Below are positions 7,710 to 15,584 of a DNA stretch of 64,000 nucleotides, one piece after another; positions within the stretch are counted from its first letter, which is position 1, and each line of letters begins with the position of its first letter. A program made the translations under genes and the position numbers. Under the pieces are notes generated by a model that was given only the letters and a program-made list of their open reading frames with translations, was not told the DNA's origin and did not search any database. The stretch comes from Salibacterium qingdaonense (GTDB lineage: Bacteria > Bacillota > Bacilli > Bacillales > Marinococcaceae), in the NCBI RefSeq assembly GCF_900114715.1, contig NZ_FOTY01000015.1, positions 16,494 through 80,493 on the forward strand. The letters run 5' to 3'.

Positions 7710-8699
7710 TCACGGATTGTTACCATAGAAACCTTTCACCAGTTCATCCATCACCCGGTTCGTGCGAAGCGCTGTTTCTCCGGTGCTTGGGGCTGTCGTT
7801 CCTTTGCCGGTCAGCTCTTCGACCACCGCCTGAATCAGATAGCGCTGAATGGGCTGCGGCTGTTCGATGATATAGTCCTTCGTTTCCGTCCCGGTCATCA
7901 GCGTCACCGGTTTTTCATCAAATGAGGAGAAGATGATTTCGCCTTTTGTGCCGACGATCCGGTTCACGTCTTCTTTTTTATAGGAAGAAAAATTCCAGAT
8001 GCCGGTGCCGGCCGCGCCGTTTTCAAACAAGAACGCGCCGCTCACGGTATCTTCGACCGGATAGGCGCCGGCCTGGTTGCGGGCGAATCCGGTGACATCG
8101 CGAACCGGTCCGAGCAGGTAGTCGAACAGGTCGAGTGTGTGTGACGCGAGGTCGAAAAACAGCCCGCCCCCGCTCACCTCCGGCTGCAGACGCCACGGCC
8201 ATTCCCCGTTCTCGTCTTTCTCGGCAATCGGCTGCGTGTGCTGCATCGTGACAAAACGGACCTCGCCGATTGCGCCGGCGTCCAGCAGCTCTTTCACTTT
8301 GAGAAAACGCGGGAGCGTGCGCCGGTAATACGCAACATACAGCGGCACCTGCTTTTCGGCGCAGAACGCTGCCATCTCTTCGCATTCGCGGGTGGACCGC
8401 GCCATCGGTTTTTCGACATACACCGGTTTGCCCGCCTCCGCCGCCATCATCGTGTATTCTTTATGAAAACCGGGCGGGGTGGCAATATAAACGGCGTTTA
8501 CGTTCTCGTCCTGAATCAGATCTTCTGCCTTGTCATACCACACCGGCACTCCGTGGCGCTCCGCGTAATCTCGCGCAAGGTCCCCGTTCCGCCGCATTAC
8601 CGCAGCCAGCGAACTGTCCGCCGTCGTCTGAAAGGCGGGCCCGCTTTTCTTCTCTGTCACATCCCCGCAGCCAATGATTCCCCAACGCACATCCTTCAT
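7710..8699 (-). CDS. Gfo/Idh/MocA family NAD(P)-dependent oxidoreductase
   Basis: 329 residues. N-terminal Rossmann fold with MKDVRWGIIGCGDVTEKKSGPAF, the GxGxxx nucleotide-binding loop. The family's EKPMA motif is present at about residue 97 (VYVEKPMARS), with the Lys that sits in the active site, and the C-terminal alpha/beta domain begins near residue 125. Such enzymes oxidise or epimerise sugars, inositols or related polyols. The gene stands alone, 4 kb from the carbohydrate operon, so a link with that operon is possible but unproven. GGGAG precedes the ATG. Confidence 0.9.
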   Translation of the reverse strand: MKDVRWGIIGCGDVTEKKSGPAFQTTADSSLAAVMRRNGDLARDYAERHGVPVWYDKAEDLIQDENVNAVYIATPPGFHKEYTMMAAEAGKPVYVEKPMARSTRECEEMAAFCAEKQVPLYVAYYRRTLPRFLKVKELLDAGAIGEVRFVTMQHTQPIAEKDENGEWPWRLQPEVSGGGLFFDLASHTLDLFDYLLGPVRDVTGFARNQAGAYPVEDTVSGAFLFENGAAGTGIWNFSSYKKEDVNRIVGTKGEIIFSSFDEKPVTLMTGTETKDYIIEQPQPIQRYLIQAVVEELTGKGTTAPSTGETALRTNRVMDELVKGFYGNNP

Positions 8700-8802
8700 A
8701 AGCTCCCTCTCCCTTATTAAAAAATTATAATCCTATTTATGTTTTCTATGAAAAGCGGCATAAGGAGACAAAACCTTATACCGCCTGATTCCTTTATTCT
8801 AT

Positions 8803-9036
8803 CTAATAAAAACATCGGTCGAAACACCGAATGGCATCCTGCACGCAGCATTCCAACCCGTATTCGTCGTAGGACTTGCATGATTCGAGGCATTTGTTTA
8901 ACCGCCGGCTGCATTCCAGCAGGCAGTCCCGCCTGGATTTACAGCCATGACCATGATAGCCCAGTTTGCCCAGGTTATCTTCACATCCGCATTGCGGCTT
9001 GCGGCTGTGATGGTGACACCAGCACTGTTCTCTCAC
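8803..9036 (-). CDS. Cysteine-rich small protein (13 Cys in 77 residues)
   Basis: Starts at GTG with a strong AAGGGGGTGA site seven bases upstream. It begins CWCHHH after a few residues, then has CGC, and from residue 33 follows a regular Cx5C, Cx3C, Cx6C, Cx3C, Cx9CC, Cx6C, Cx3C spacing. The repeated CxxxC spacing puts cysteines on one face of helices, as in small metal-binding helical bundles (copper-storage type, DUF326-like), but no such profile could be tested. No signal peptide or membrane span. A spore-coat protein is the main alternative, given the Cys/His/Tyr content and the Bacillaceae background. Single gene. Confidence 0.72.
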   Translation of the reverse strand: MREQCWCHHHSRKPQCGCEDNLGKLGYHGHGCKSRRDCLLECSRRLNKCLESCKSYDEYGLECCVQDAIRCFDRCFY

Positions 9037-9149
9037 GATCTGTCACCCCCTTTCCCAGCAGAATATGCCGGTGGGAAAGGGAGTGCTTGTATTCTTTCAT
9101 CATATAAGGTTAAAAAATCTATGAATAAAATATCGGTGACCGCGGTCTA

Positions 9150-9397
9150 TTCAGGGTCTGCTGAATCCAATAAATCTGCTGATGCCGCAAGGATTTTGCC
9201 TTCTTATGTCGAAGATAGGCGCAAGGAAATCATAACATATGGCATCAAAACCCTTGCACATGGAGGCGGCGATCCATGTATAATCATTCGGAACAACAAC
9301 TCATTCTGCCGGAGGATTTCTTCCTGTCATTCGGGCCCAATTAAATCCGGAAATTCGATGGGTCAAACTTGCAGAGTTCATCCCTTGTACAGATTCC
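9150..9397 (+). pseudogene. 5' end of a decayed insertion sequence with transposase N-terminus
   Basis: An IS-end-like segment (GGGTCTGCTGAAT near 9154) is followed by an ATG at 9276 whose frame reads MYNHSEQQLILPEDFFLSFG. After a one-base deletion near 9343 it resumes as LNPEIRWVKLAEFIP. This matches the N-terminus (FGGKLNPENRWVKLAEFIPW-like) of IS5/IS1182-group transposases. Everything after this point is lost. Not functional. Confidence 0.65.
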
Positions 9398-9706
9398 AGC
9401 TTAACCACCCAAAAGATCCTGCATTTCTACGCTGAACGCTGGAACATCGAAACCTTTTTTCAGGAAACGAAGGACAAACTTTATATGGGGGATTACAGGC
9501 TGCGATCCCTTTTCGCTATAAAGCGTTACATGTTGGTGCTTCAACTTGCCTACACGTTCATCATGCAGCATGACCAGCAGGAATTCACTACAGGATAATG
9601 GCGGGCTGACAAGGAAAGGCGCCGTTCTCTCCTGCTCTATGTTTATCAGAAAGCCCAAAAGGGCGTGTCTCTGCCGTCTCTTGAAAAAGAGCTGATGATT
9701 GCCTAA
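9398..9706 (+). pseudogene. C-terminal remnant of an IS4-like DDE transposase
   Basis: Reads TDSSLTTQKILHFYAERWNIETFFQETKDKL, with the Y-(2)-R-W-x-I-E-x-F-F signature around the third catalytic residue of IS4-like transposases, then a TAA at 9596-9598. After that stop the same frame continues to 9706 (RRRSLLLYVYQKAQKG...). It is joined directly to the fragment of a different transposase upstream, so the site is a scar of at least two elements. TGATTATGCAACTT near 9755 may be the old right end. Not functional. Confidence 0.7.
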
Positions 9707-9861
9707 GGAGATATGTAAGCTCCAAAGTAAAATATTAATTCTATTGGATATTCCTGTTACTGATTATGCAACTTTAGAGTTTTAACATTGAACTTGTAAA
9801 TAAAAACATTAATAATAAGTTAATAGTAAACAAACCTATTCTAAATAAATAGAAATTCGGT

Positions 9862-10467
9862 TTATCGCTCTGTTGGCGGTTTTTTTTGAAATTGCTCCCA
9901 TACAGGCAGCGCCCACTCAGGCAACCGATCTACCTCAAAACTTATTTTGCCTTTATTGATTTCCAACACACTTTCTCCGTTATCATTACTGTTATCAATT
10001 AGAATAAGATTATCGATAAGAACAGCACATTCATAAAGGTGTTTCAAAGAAGTTTTTTCTCTCCTGAAGATATCTTCAGCCGGGATATGATGTCCGCCAT
10101 TTTTCACCCTCATTGCAACTCTCTCAATATTTTGATTAACATGACTCAGTGCAATGTAAAACATGGTCACTTCATACCCATTTTCTTTCGCTGCCTTTAT
10201 CTGCCTAAGTGCATTTTTGCCCGCAAGTGTTGTTTCGATTGAAAAATCTTTACCTTCTTTCATGTATTCTTTCACCGATTTGATGACTTCTTTTCCTGCA
10301 GCAATCCTTTTCGCCTCTGGATTTTTTGTATCTAACCTTCGTGCAACAGCATCAGCATCGATATTAATATCAAGACCGATTTTGTCGATGATTAAATTGC
10401 GAAACGTGCTTTTTCCACTACCGTTATTCCCTGCAAATACGAAAAACACTGGTCGACGCGAATCCAT
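9862..10467 (-). CDS. Zeta-toxin-like P-loop kinase
   Basis: 201 residues. Walker A motif GNNGSGKSTFR at about residues 13-23 follows VFFVFA. A zeta-type segment follows: DINIDADAVARRLDTKNPEA, then SIETTLAGKNALRQI. MRVKNGGHHIPAEDIFRR carries the basic residues conserved in zeta/PezT-like kinases. Family role: phosphorylation of UDP-N-acetylglucosamine, poisoning cell-wall synthesis; a non-toxic kinase cannot be excluded. ATG shares one base with the stop of a small upstream gene, the usual order of antitoxin then toxin. Surroundings are AT-rich with transposase scars, in keeping with mobility. Confidence 0.82.
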   Translation of the reverse strand: MDSRRPVFFVFAGNNGSGKSTFRNLIIDKIGLDINIDADAVARRLDTKNPEAKRIAAGKEVIKSVKEYMKEGKDFSIETTLAGKNALRQIKAAKENGYEVTMFYIALSHVNQNIERVAMRVKNGGHHIPAEDIFRREKTSLKHLYECAVLIDNLILIDNSNDNGESVLEINKGKISFEVDRLPEWALPVWEQFQKKPPTER

Positions 10468-10661
10468 TACGCTTCACCTTCATTATGAAACGGAATAATT
10501 TTACCGTCAGGAAATTCTTTTACAAGTTGTCCGTGCTGCTCATATATTATATACGTGTTGTTAGCTTTGGCATCTATTCTTGCCCGTTCTCCGGTCATCG
10601 CCGCCCATTTATCAACCCAGCCGTATTTTCGTTTGGATTCTACGTTTTGCTGTTCCCACAC
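10467..10661 (-). CDS. Small partner of the zeta-like kinase, candidate antitoxin
   Basis: 64 residues from a GTG at 10661, which follows AAAGGTGGTGA; a GTG four codons earlier is possible. Mixed-charge soluble protein (WEQQNVESKRKYGWVDKWAAMTGERARIDAKANNTYIIYEQ...), no membrane span and no obvious DNA-binding motif. It is unlike the canonical three-helix epsilon antitoxin in sequence. Overlaps the toxin start by one base (TAATG), implying coupled translation. Antitoxin function is inferred from position and size only. Confidence 0.65.
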   Translation of the reverse strand: MWEQQNVESKRKYGWVDKWAAMTGERARIDAKANNTYIIYEQHGQLVKEFPDGKIIPFHNEGEA

Positions 10662-10673
10662 AAGAATCACCAC

Positions 10674-10892
10674 CTTTATTTCATTATATCAGATAGCTCG
10701 TTTCATTATACTATTTGCTTTATTTCAAAACATTTGATTGGATACTTCATAACAATAAAGCATGAATAACTTTGTTTTTCATTACATCGATTTTCAATTA
10801 ATTCTCAAACACATTATTAAGTAATAGCAATTGTTTATAATAGAAATAATTAAAATGTACCACGGCTGTTGATTATGCAAATATAGGAAGCG
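10674..10892. other. AT-rich non-coding stretch upstream of the toxin-antitoxin pair
   Basis: No credible gene. Holds the promoter region of the small antitoxin-like gene and a GTTGATTATGCAA string near 10868 that resembles the TGATTATGCAACTT string near 9755, so both may be old insertion-sequence ends. Confidence 0.4.
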
Positions 10893-11151
10893 TTTCGTTG
10901 GACTACGCCTTTCCTGCCCGCTTTCACCCTCCGGGCACAAGAGCGACATCTGCTCGAACTCCCTTCGGTCGTTCTCCCAGTGTCTCCTTAGCCGCAGGGC
11001 GTCGCCTCAGCTATATGGTGGTAAAGGAGGATCGGCTAAGTTCGGCACGTCCTGCCGGGCGCCGATCTGACTCACCTCGTATGAGCCTCCGGTGATCTTC
11101 GGCTGACGCTTCTCCCGCTGGAGCCTGAGCAGACGGCTCCGTCCAACGAAA
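10893..11151. repeat. 259-bp structured intergenic element with 11-bp terminal inverted repeats
   Basis: Bounded by TTTCGTTGGAC (10893-10903) and its exact complement GTCCAACGAAA (11141-11151). The interior is GC-rich, unlike the AT-rich flanks, and contains many short inverted repeats (for example CCCGC/GCGGG-type arms). It has no credible frame. It resembles the long structured intergenic repeats scattered through many Bacillus-type genomes, or a MITE. No second copy is visible in this window. The remainder of the gap to 11397 is AT-rich with no gene seen. Confidence 0.6.
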
Positions 11152-11327
11152 AAGAAGGGGGGATACATGCTTTGATCACAGATGCACCCTCTTCATAGAA
11201 TCCTTTCCCATTCCTTTATATGGTAAATCAACAGGCATGAAAATGTACAGTTTCATTTTAATTGGATTGAAATTTAATAATGTTGTCTTTATGAACCTTT
11301 CTTAATATACTATGCTCCATGGTGCTC

Positions 11328-11373
11328 TCGAAAAAGAGCGGGGAAGAGACGGATTGTAAGTGTGGCTTCCCCA
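11328..11373 (-). terminator. Possible terminator of the AEC transporter gene
   Basis: GGGGAAG (11340-11346) pairs with CTTCCCC (11366-11372); on the minus strand the stem is followed by GCTCTTTTT. Lies 26 bases beyond the gene's stop. Confidence 0.5.
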
Positions 11374-11397
11374 GGGCAAACACATCGATAGGTGAAT

Positions 11398-12321
11398 CTA
11401 GAACAACAGCCGCGATGCGTAGATGACAATCGTGACGGTGACGCTGCTGATCAGGGTGGAGATGAGCACGGCCTGGGCGGCGTATTCCTGGTAATTGTCA
11501 TACATGAGCGCGAACTGGGCACTGTTGCGGGACATCGGAAAGGCGCTTGCGATAAAGAGCGCCTGCGCAATCGTGCCGTCTATGCCAAAGAGCGAAATGA
11601 CAGCAAGCGCGGTCAACGGCGCGACGATGAGCCTTCCGGTAAGTCCCAGAAAAAAAGCGGCCGAAAAGTTCTCCAGCTTCGGATAGGCAACCTGCGCGCC
11701 GAGCGTGAGAAGCGCTACGGCGAGAAACGCGTCGGCGATATTTTCAATCGGTGTCCAGATGAAGCCCGGGATCGGAATCTGAAAGCCGTAAAACAGAAAA
11801 CCGAGCACGAGCGCATACAGAATCGGGGTCTTCAGAATTTCTTTGAGGTTCATCGTGCCTTTTCCCTCAGTGGATGCCGCGTTCATGAGGCCGTAGGTGT
11901 ACGTGATGATATTCTGAAACATCATGACCATAATCTGCACCGATGCGCCGACCGGATTCGCCTGGAAGACAAGCTGGCTGACCGGCAGGCCGAAATTGCC
12001 GGAATTGTTCAGCACGACACTGTTTTTGAACGTCGCGGCAAGCTTCTTGTCCATTTTCATTCCTTTTGCCGTCACGTGAGCAAGCGAGCCGAGCAGCAAA
12101 AATTGAATCAAAAGAAACCCGCCGATTTCAAGCAGCAGCGACGGTGTCATGTCGTTTTGATAAATGTTCACAAAAATAACCGTCGGGAGAAAAAGGTATG
12201 TCAACAGCCGCGATAATGTTTTCATGTCGAACTGAAGCAGGCGGTGCAGCAGGGCGCCCACCCCCAGTAAAAAGAAAACGGGAAATATAATTTGAAGCAG
12301 AATCTGAAATAATACCGCCAT
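11398..12321 (-). CDS. AEC family transporter (auxin efflux carrier-like)
   Basis: 307 residues with about ten hydrophobic segments across the whole length and a break near the middle, the usual two times five helix layout of AEC permeases. Conserved pieces include LFLPTVIFVNIY early, VVLNNSGNFGLPVSQLVF near residue 100 and ASAFPMSRNSAQFALMYDNY near residue 255. Bacillus members export or exchange organic acids such as malate; the substrate here is unknown. Single gene, divergent from the ABM-domain gene. Confidence 0.9.
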   Translation of the reverse strand: MAVLFQILLQIIFPVFFLLGVGALLHRLLQFDMKTLSRLLTYLFLPTVIFVNIYQNDMTPSLLLEIGGFLLIQFLLLGSLAHVTAKGMKMDKKLAATFKNSVVLNNSGNFGLPVSQLVFQANPVGASVQIMVMMFQNIITYTYGLMNAASTEGKGTMNLKEILKTPILYALVLGFLFYGFQIPIPGFIWTPIENIADAFLAVALLTLGAQVAYPKLENFSAAFFLGLTGRLIVAPLTALAVISLFGIDGTIAQALFIASAFPMSRNSAQFALMYDNYQEYAAQAVLISTLISSVTVTIVIYASRLLF

Positions 12322-12489
12322 GTGCTATCATCCGTTCCGGTTGCAGGGTTCAAAGTGAGGTTCGTTCCTCCTTCTCTTATCTTACAACGCTTCCTCAGCG
12401 GCATGCTATCCCTTTCATGTAAAAAAAGGAATAGTCCCTGTACGTATAGAAGAGTCTTGGAAGATATATATGGGATGGGGGGAATGACC

Positions 12490-12816
12490 ATGCGCCGCTT
12501 CGGATTGTGCAATACATTTACAGTTGTAGACGGAAAACGCGATACACTGGCAGAACTGCTGCTGGAGGCTTCGAAGGAAATGAAAAAGCTGGAGGAGTGC
12601 GAGTTATACATTATCAATTCCGATGACAATAACCCGGACGTCCTCTACGTATATGAAGTGTGGTCCAGCGAAGAAGCGCATCAGGCTTCGTTATCAATGG
12701 ACGTCAGCCAAACGTTAATCAAAAAAGCCCGGCCGATCCTGGCCGGAGTCGAGAAAACAGGCCCGTTCACTCCCCTGGGCGGCAAAGGAATATCCGCTTC
12801 CTCACTGGAAAGCTGA
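12490..12816 (+). CDS. Antibiotic biosynthesis monooxygenase (ABM) domain protein
   Basis: 108 residues from the ATG at 12490, with GGGGGGA seven bases upstream; an ATG two codons earlier is equally in frame. Fold pattern of the dimeric ferredoxin-like ABM family: FTVVDGKRDTLAELLLEASKEM, then ELYIINSDDNNPDVLYVYEVWSSEEAHQASL, where VYEVWSSEEAH is the usual core strand and helix. Members include small quinol monooxygenases and stress-related enzymes; activity here is unknown. Single gene ending at a strong hairpin. Confidence 0.85.
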   Translation: MRRFGLCNTFTVVDGKRDTLAELLLEASKEMKKLEECELYIINSDDNNPDVLYVYEVWSSEEAHQASLSMDVSQTLIKKARPILAGVEKTGPFTPLGGKGISASSLES

Positions 12817-12835
12817 AAAAAACGGCTCTCTCATC

Positions 12836-12868
12836 AAAAAAACCGGCTGATCGAGTCAGCCGGTTTTT
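12836..12868. terminator. Bidirectional terminator
   Basis: AAAAACCGGCTGA (12836-12848) pairs perfectly with TCAGCCGGTTTTT (12856-12868). Serves the ABM gene on the plus strand and can serve the carbohydrate operon ending at 12970 on the minus strand. Confidence 0.85.
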
Positions 12869-12969
12869 AGCTATATCGGCGGTTCCTGCCGGAATATCGG
12901 TATTTTTTCAAACCATCGGCGGCATTTCGATTTTATCGGCACTCATCCGGTAACAGCTCTCTGCCAATA

Positions 12970-13728
12970 TCAGGGCCGGTCCGGTGTAAGCAGTTTGTGC
13001 AGGACGGCGGCATCGCGCAGAAACTGCTCCGGGTCGTCGTCCTGCACGAATTCGAGCATGGCATAGCGGTCCCCGCTGTCTGGAATCTGCTGAAAATAAG
13101 CGTTCCATTCCTCCTGCCCGTCCTCAAGCGGGTAGCGGGTCGTGCCGCGCCAGAAGAAAACGTGGACGTGTCTGATCCACGGTTTCACCGTTTCAATGGA
13201 ATCGAGCCTTTCTTCAAGCGACAGTCCGACCGCCGGCTGCCAGTAGAGCTGAACGTTCGGATGATGAAGCTCTTCCATCAGATGCCGGGCGCTCTCCGCA
13301 GTATCAGTAAGCGTTCCTCCGTGATACTCAAGATGCACGCCGATCCCTTTATCCTTCGCAAGCGAAGCAGCGTCCTGGATATCGCGGATGACCTGCTGCC
13401 GCTCCTCCGGCTCTATGTCGTTTGAGCCTTTAACGCCTGCCCAGATCCGGATGGACGGAGCACCGAGAGCAGAGGCAGTGTCCAGCACAGTACGAAACGG
13501 GGTATCCTGTTCTACACCAGCCTTGTAGTAGGATCCGTAAGAGGAAACGTCCAGACCCGCATCCTTCGTTTTCTCGGCCGTGCGGGCGGCAGCCGACGTG
13601 TCACCAGGCGGAACGTGCACATCGCCGCCCCATTCGATACTGTGAAGGTCGGCCTGCGAGGCCAGCTCTATGATCTCATCCACCGACTTCTCCCGAAACG
13701 TCACGGAACACACTCCTGTTTTCCACAT
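12970..13728 (-). CDS. Sugar phosphate isomerase/epimerase-like TIM-barrel protein
   Basis: 252 residues. AP-endonuclease-2-like TIM barrel: MWKTGVCSVTFREKSVDEIIELASQADLHSIEWGGDVHVPPGD opens the barrel, GVHLEYHGGTL carries a metal-binding Glu and His, and RHVHVFFW the later His residues. Likely isomerises or epimerises a keto sugar or sugar acid. Last gene of the leftward carbohydrate operon, starting four bases after the DUF2264 stop with GGAGTAAGG as ribosome site. Substrate unknown. Confidence 0.88.
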   Translation of the reverse strand: MWKTGVCSVTFREKSVDEIIELASQADLHSIEWGGDVHVPPGDTSAAARTAEKTKDAGLDVSSYGSYYKAGVEQDTPFRTVLDTASALGAPSIRIWAGVKGSNDIEPEERQQVIRDIQDAASLAKDKGIGVHLEYHGGTLTDTAESARHLMEELHHPNVQLYWQPAVGLSLEERLDSIETVKPWIRHVHVFFWRGTTRYPLEDGQEEWNAYFQQIPDSGDRYAMLEFVQDDDPEQFLRDAAVLHKLLTPDRP

Positions 13729-13732
13729 TGCC

Positions 13733-15574
13733 TTACTCCTCCAATCTCGATCTCAGTGTCGCTTCTGTCTTCCCGTTAAACACAACCTCCGCTGATTCGC
13801 CGGATGGGCGGATCATTTCCGGAACGCTGCCGGGCATGCGGCTGCCGGCATACACGGCGGTGCCGTACCAGACCGGGCCGTCCTCTCCGGAGAGACGTGA
13901 CACGGCGGCAGGCAGTACGGCCGGTGCGGCATACAGCAGGTTCGTATTCGGCTCGGTCCGGCCCGCTTCCAGAAGACGTTCCCCACTTAAGTCCGCGACC
14001 ACACTGATTCCCGCGGGCAGCTCCACAGACAGTACGTGATCGTTCTCTTCTATGTCCGGTTGTATATCCGGCAGCGGCTTTTGTCCGTCCACATCGATCG
14101 GCACCGAAAAGCCCCCATCTCTGGCATCAAGCGGCCGCCGGGCATGAATCCGGTGCACCCGCACCTGCCACGGCCACGCCGGCAGCAGCCACGTTTCCAC
14201 ATCAACATCACGCCACGGCTTCCAGTGCGAATACAGCACGCCGTCCTCCCAATCGGTCACCTCGGTCCGCCGCCGTCCGCGGTAATACCCATCCTCTTCG
14301 CTGAAGGCAAGCATTGAATCAAACGCTCCCTGCTCCGGGCCGAACACTCCCTTAGGCACGTGAAATCCAAACCGGGTCGAGTAGGCGAACTTCGCGTACT
14401 TGCTGTCATTATGCGAGTGTTCGGTGGACAAATACTGCCCCGACACAAGACTGAACACATGACTGCCTTCCCTCATCATCGTCATCCGCGGCGCAGCAAG
14501 CTTTTTCACCCGCTCAAGCTGCGGCATCGGCTTTTCCTCCACCTGCCAGAACGCATGCTCTTCCGGGAGCGCCAGCACAAGAAATGTTTTCAGCGCCCAG
14601 TACGGCGACCCGGGGGAATTATAATTTTCAGCCATAATCAGGTTCGGATACGCGTACCCAATCGTGAGCAGCCCATCGCCAGAGAAAACCGGCTGCTCCA
14701 TCCACCACCGGATGTGCCGCATGATAAGCCCTTTTGCCACACCAACGTCCACCTCCGGAAGCTCCGCATACACACACGCACTCCAAAACGACACCTGCGC
14801 AAAACGATACGTCAAGCTGCGCCCAAACGGCAGTGCCGAGCCATCATCCGAAAACCAATAAATAAAATCATCGGCAAAACGCGCTGCGCGCTTTTTATAC
14901 AGTTCTGCCCGCTCCGGATCCTTGTCTTTCTGCAGCGCCGCATACAACAATCCGTAAAAGTGGAAGCCAAACGATATATAATAGTCCCACTGCTCCACCG
15001 GTCCATCCGCATACCAGCCGTCTCCCTGATAACAGGACTCGATGAAGTCGAATGATTCCTGCTGTTTCTCCTCATCGACCGGCATGCCGACCGCGTCAAA
15101 TCCGGTATTCACAAGAACACGGAAAAAATGCCAGTTATTGTCCACTACATCGTATTGATTAATCTGGTCGAGCCACTGATAAAGATGATGCCGCTCCGTT
15201 TCCGTAAGCGGTGTCCATAGTTTTCCCGGAATCATGGCAAGACCAAACCCGATTGCCGCCATCTCCACCAGCCGCTGATCAATGCCGTGCACCCAGCCCC
15301 AGAATTCAGGGTGCTCCGGATTGGTTCCGTTTTTGATTCCTTCCAGGTGGCACTCCCAGCGGCCGTCCCACGCACCGCCGGCTGCAGCCGGAACAAGTCC
15401 CCACAGCACCCGGGAGAACGCTTCCATTTCTGCGATATCATAGCCGAAATGGGCACTCGTCGCACCAAGAGGAATTCTTGCTTTTCCTTCGCTGAAATAA
15501 GAGTCGAGCGGTTCAAGAATACGCTCCAGAAGCTCCTCCATATCCCGGCGCGACTGTATTTGATTTTCTTCCAT
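13733..15574 (-). CDS. DUF2264 domain protein, probable carbohydrate-active enzyme
   Basis: 613 residues from the ATG at 15574, which follows GAGGTGA by five bases; the open frame runs further upstream into the regulator gene. Residues about 1-370 match the DUF2264 pattern (EAFSRVLWGLVPAAAGG, DNNWHFFRVLVNTGFDAVG, GDGWYADGPVEQWDYYISFGFHFYGLLYA), a toroid of the kind seen in unsaturated glucuronyl hydrolases and heparinase-like lyases. The C-terminal 240 residues are beta-rich, including STEHSHNDSKYAKFAYSTRFGFHVP. No signal peptide, so it should act in the cytoplasm on imported oligosaccharides. Ten bases after the response regulator gene. Reaction unknown. Confidence 0.85.
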   Translation of the reverse strand: MEENQIQSRRDMEELLERILEPLDSYFSEGKARIPLGATSAHFGYDIAEMEAFSRVLWGLVPAAAGGAWDGRWECHLEGIKNGTNPEHPEFWGWVHGIDQRLVEMAAIGFGLAMIPGKLWTPLTETERHHLYQWLDQINQYDVVDNNWHFFRVLVNTGFDAVGMPVDEEKQQESFDFIESCYQGDGWYADGPVEQWDYYISFGFHFYGLLYAALQKDKDPERAELYKKRAARFADDFIYWFSDDGSALPFGRSLTYRFAQVSFWSACVYAELPEVDVGVAKGLIMRHIRWWMEQPVFSGDGLLTIGYAYPNLIMAENYNSPGSPYWALKTFLVLALPEEHAFWQVEEKPMPQLERVKKLAAPRMTMMREGSHVFSLVSGQYLSTEHSHNDSKYAKFAYSTRFGFHVPKGVFGPEQGAFDSMLAFSEEDGYYRGRRRTEVTDWEDGVLYSHWKPWRDVDVETWLLPAWPWQVRVHRIHARRPLDARDGGFSVPIDVDGQKPLPDIQPDIEENDHVLSVELPAGISVVADLSGERLLEAGRTEPNTNLLYAAPAVLPAAVSRLSGEDGPVWYGTAVYAGSRMPGSVPEMIRPSGESAEVVFNGKTEATLRSRLEE

Positions 15575-15584
15575 ATGCGTCACC

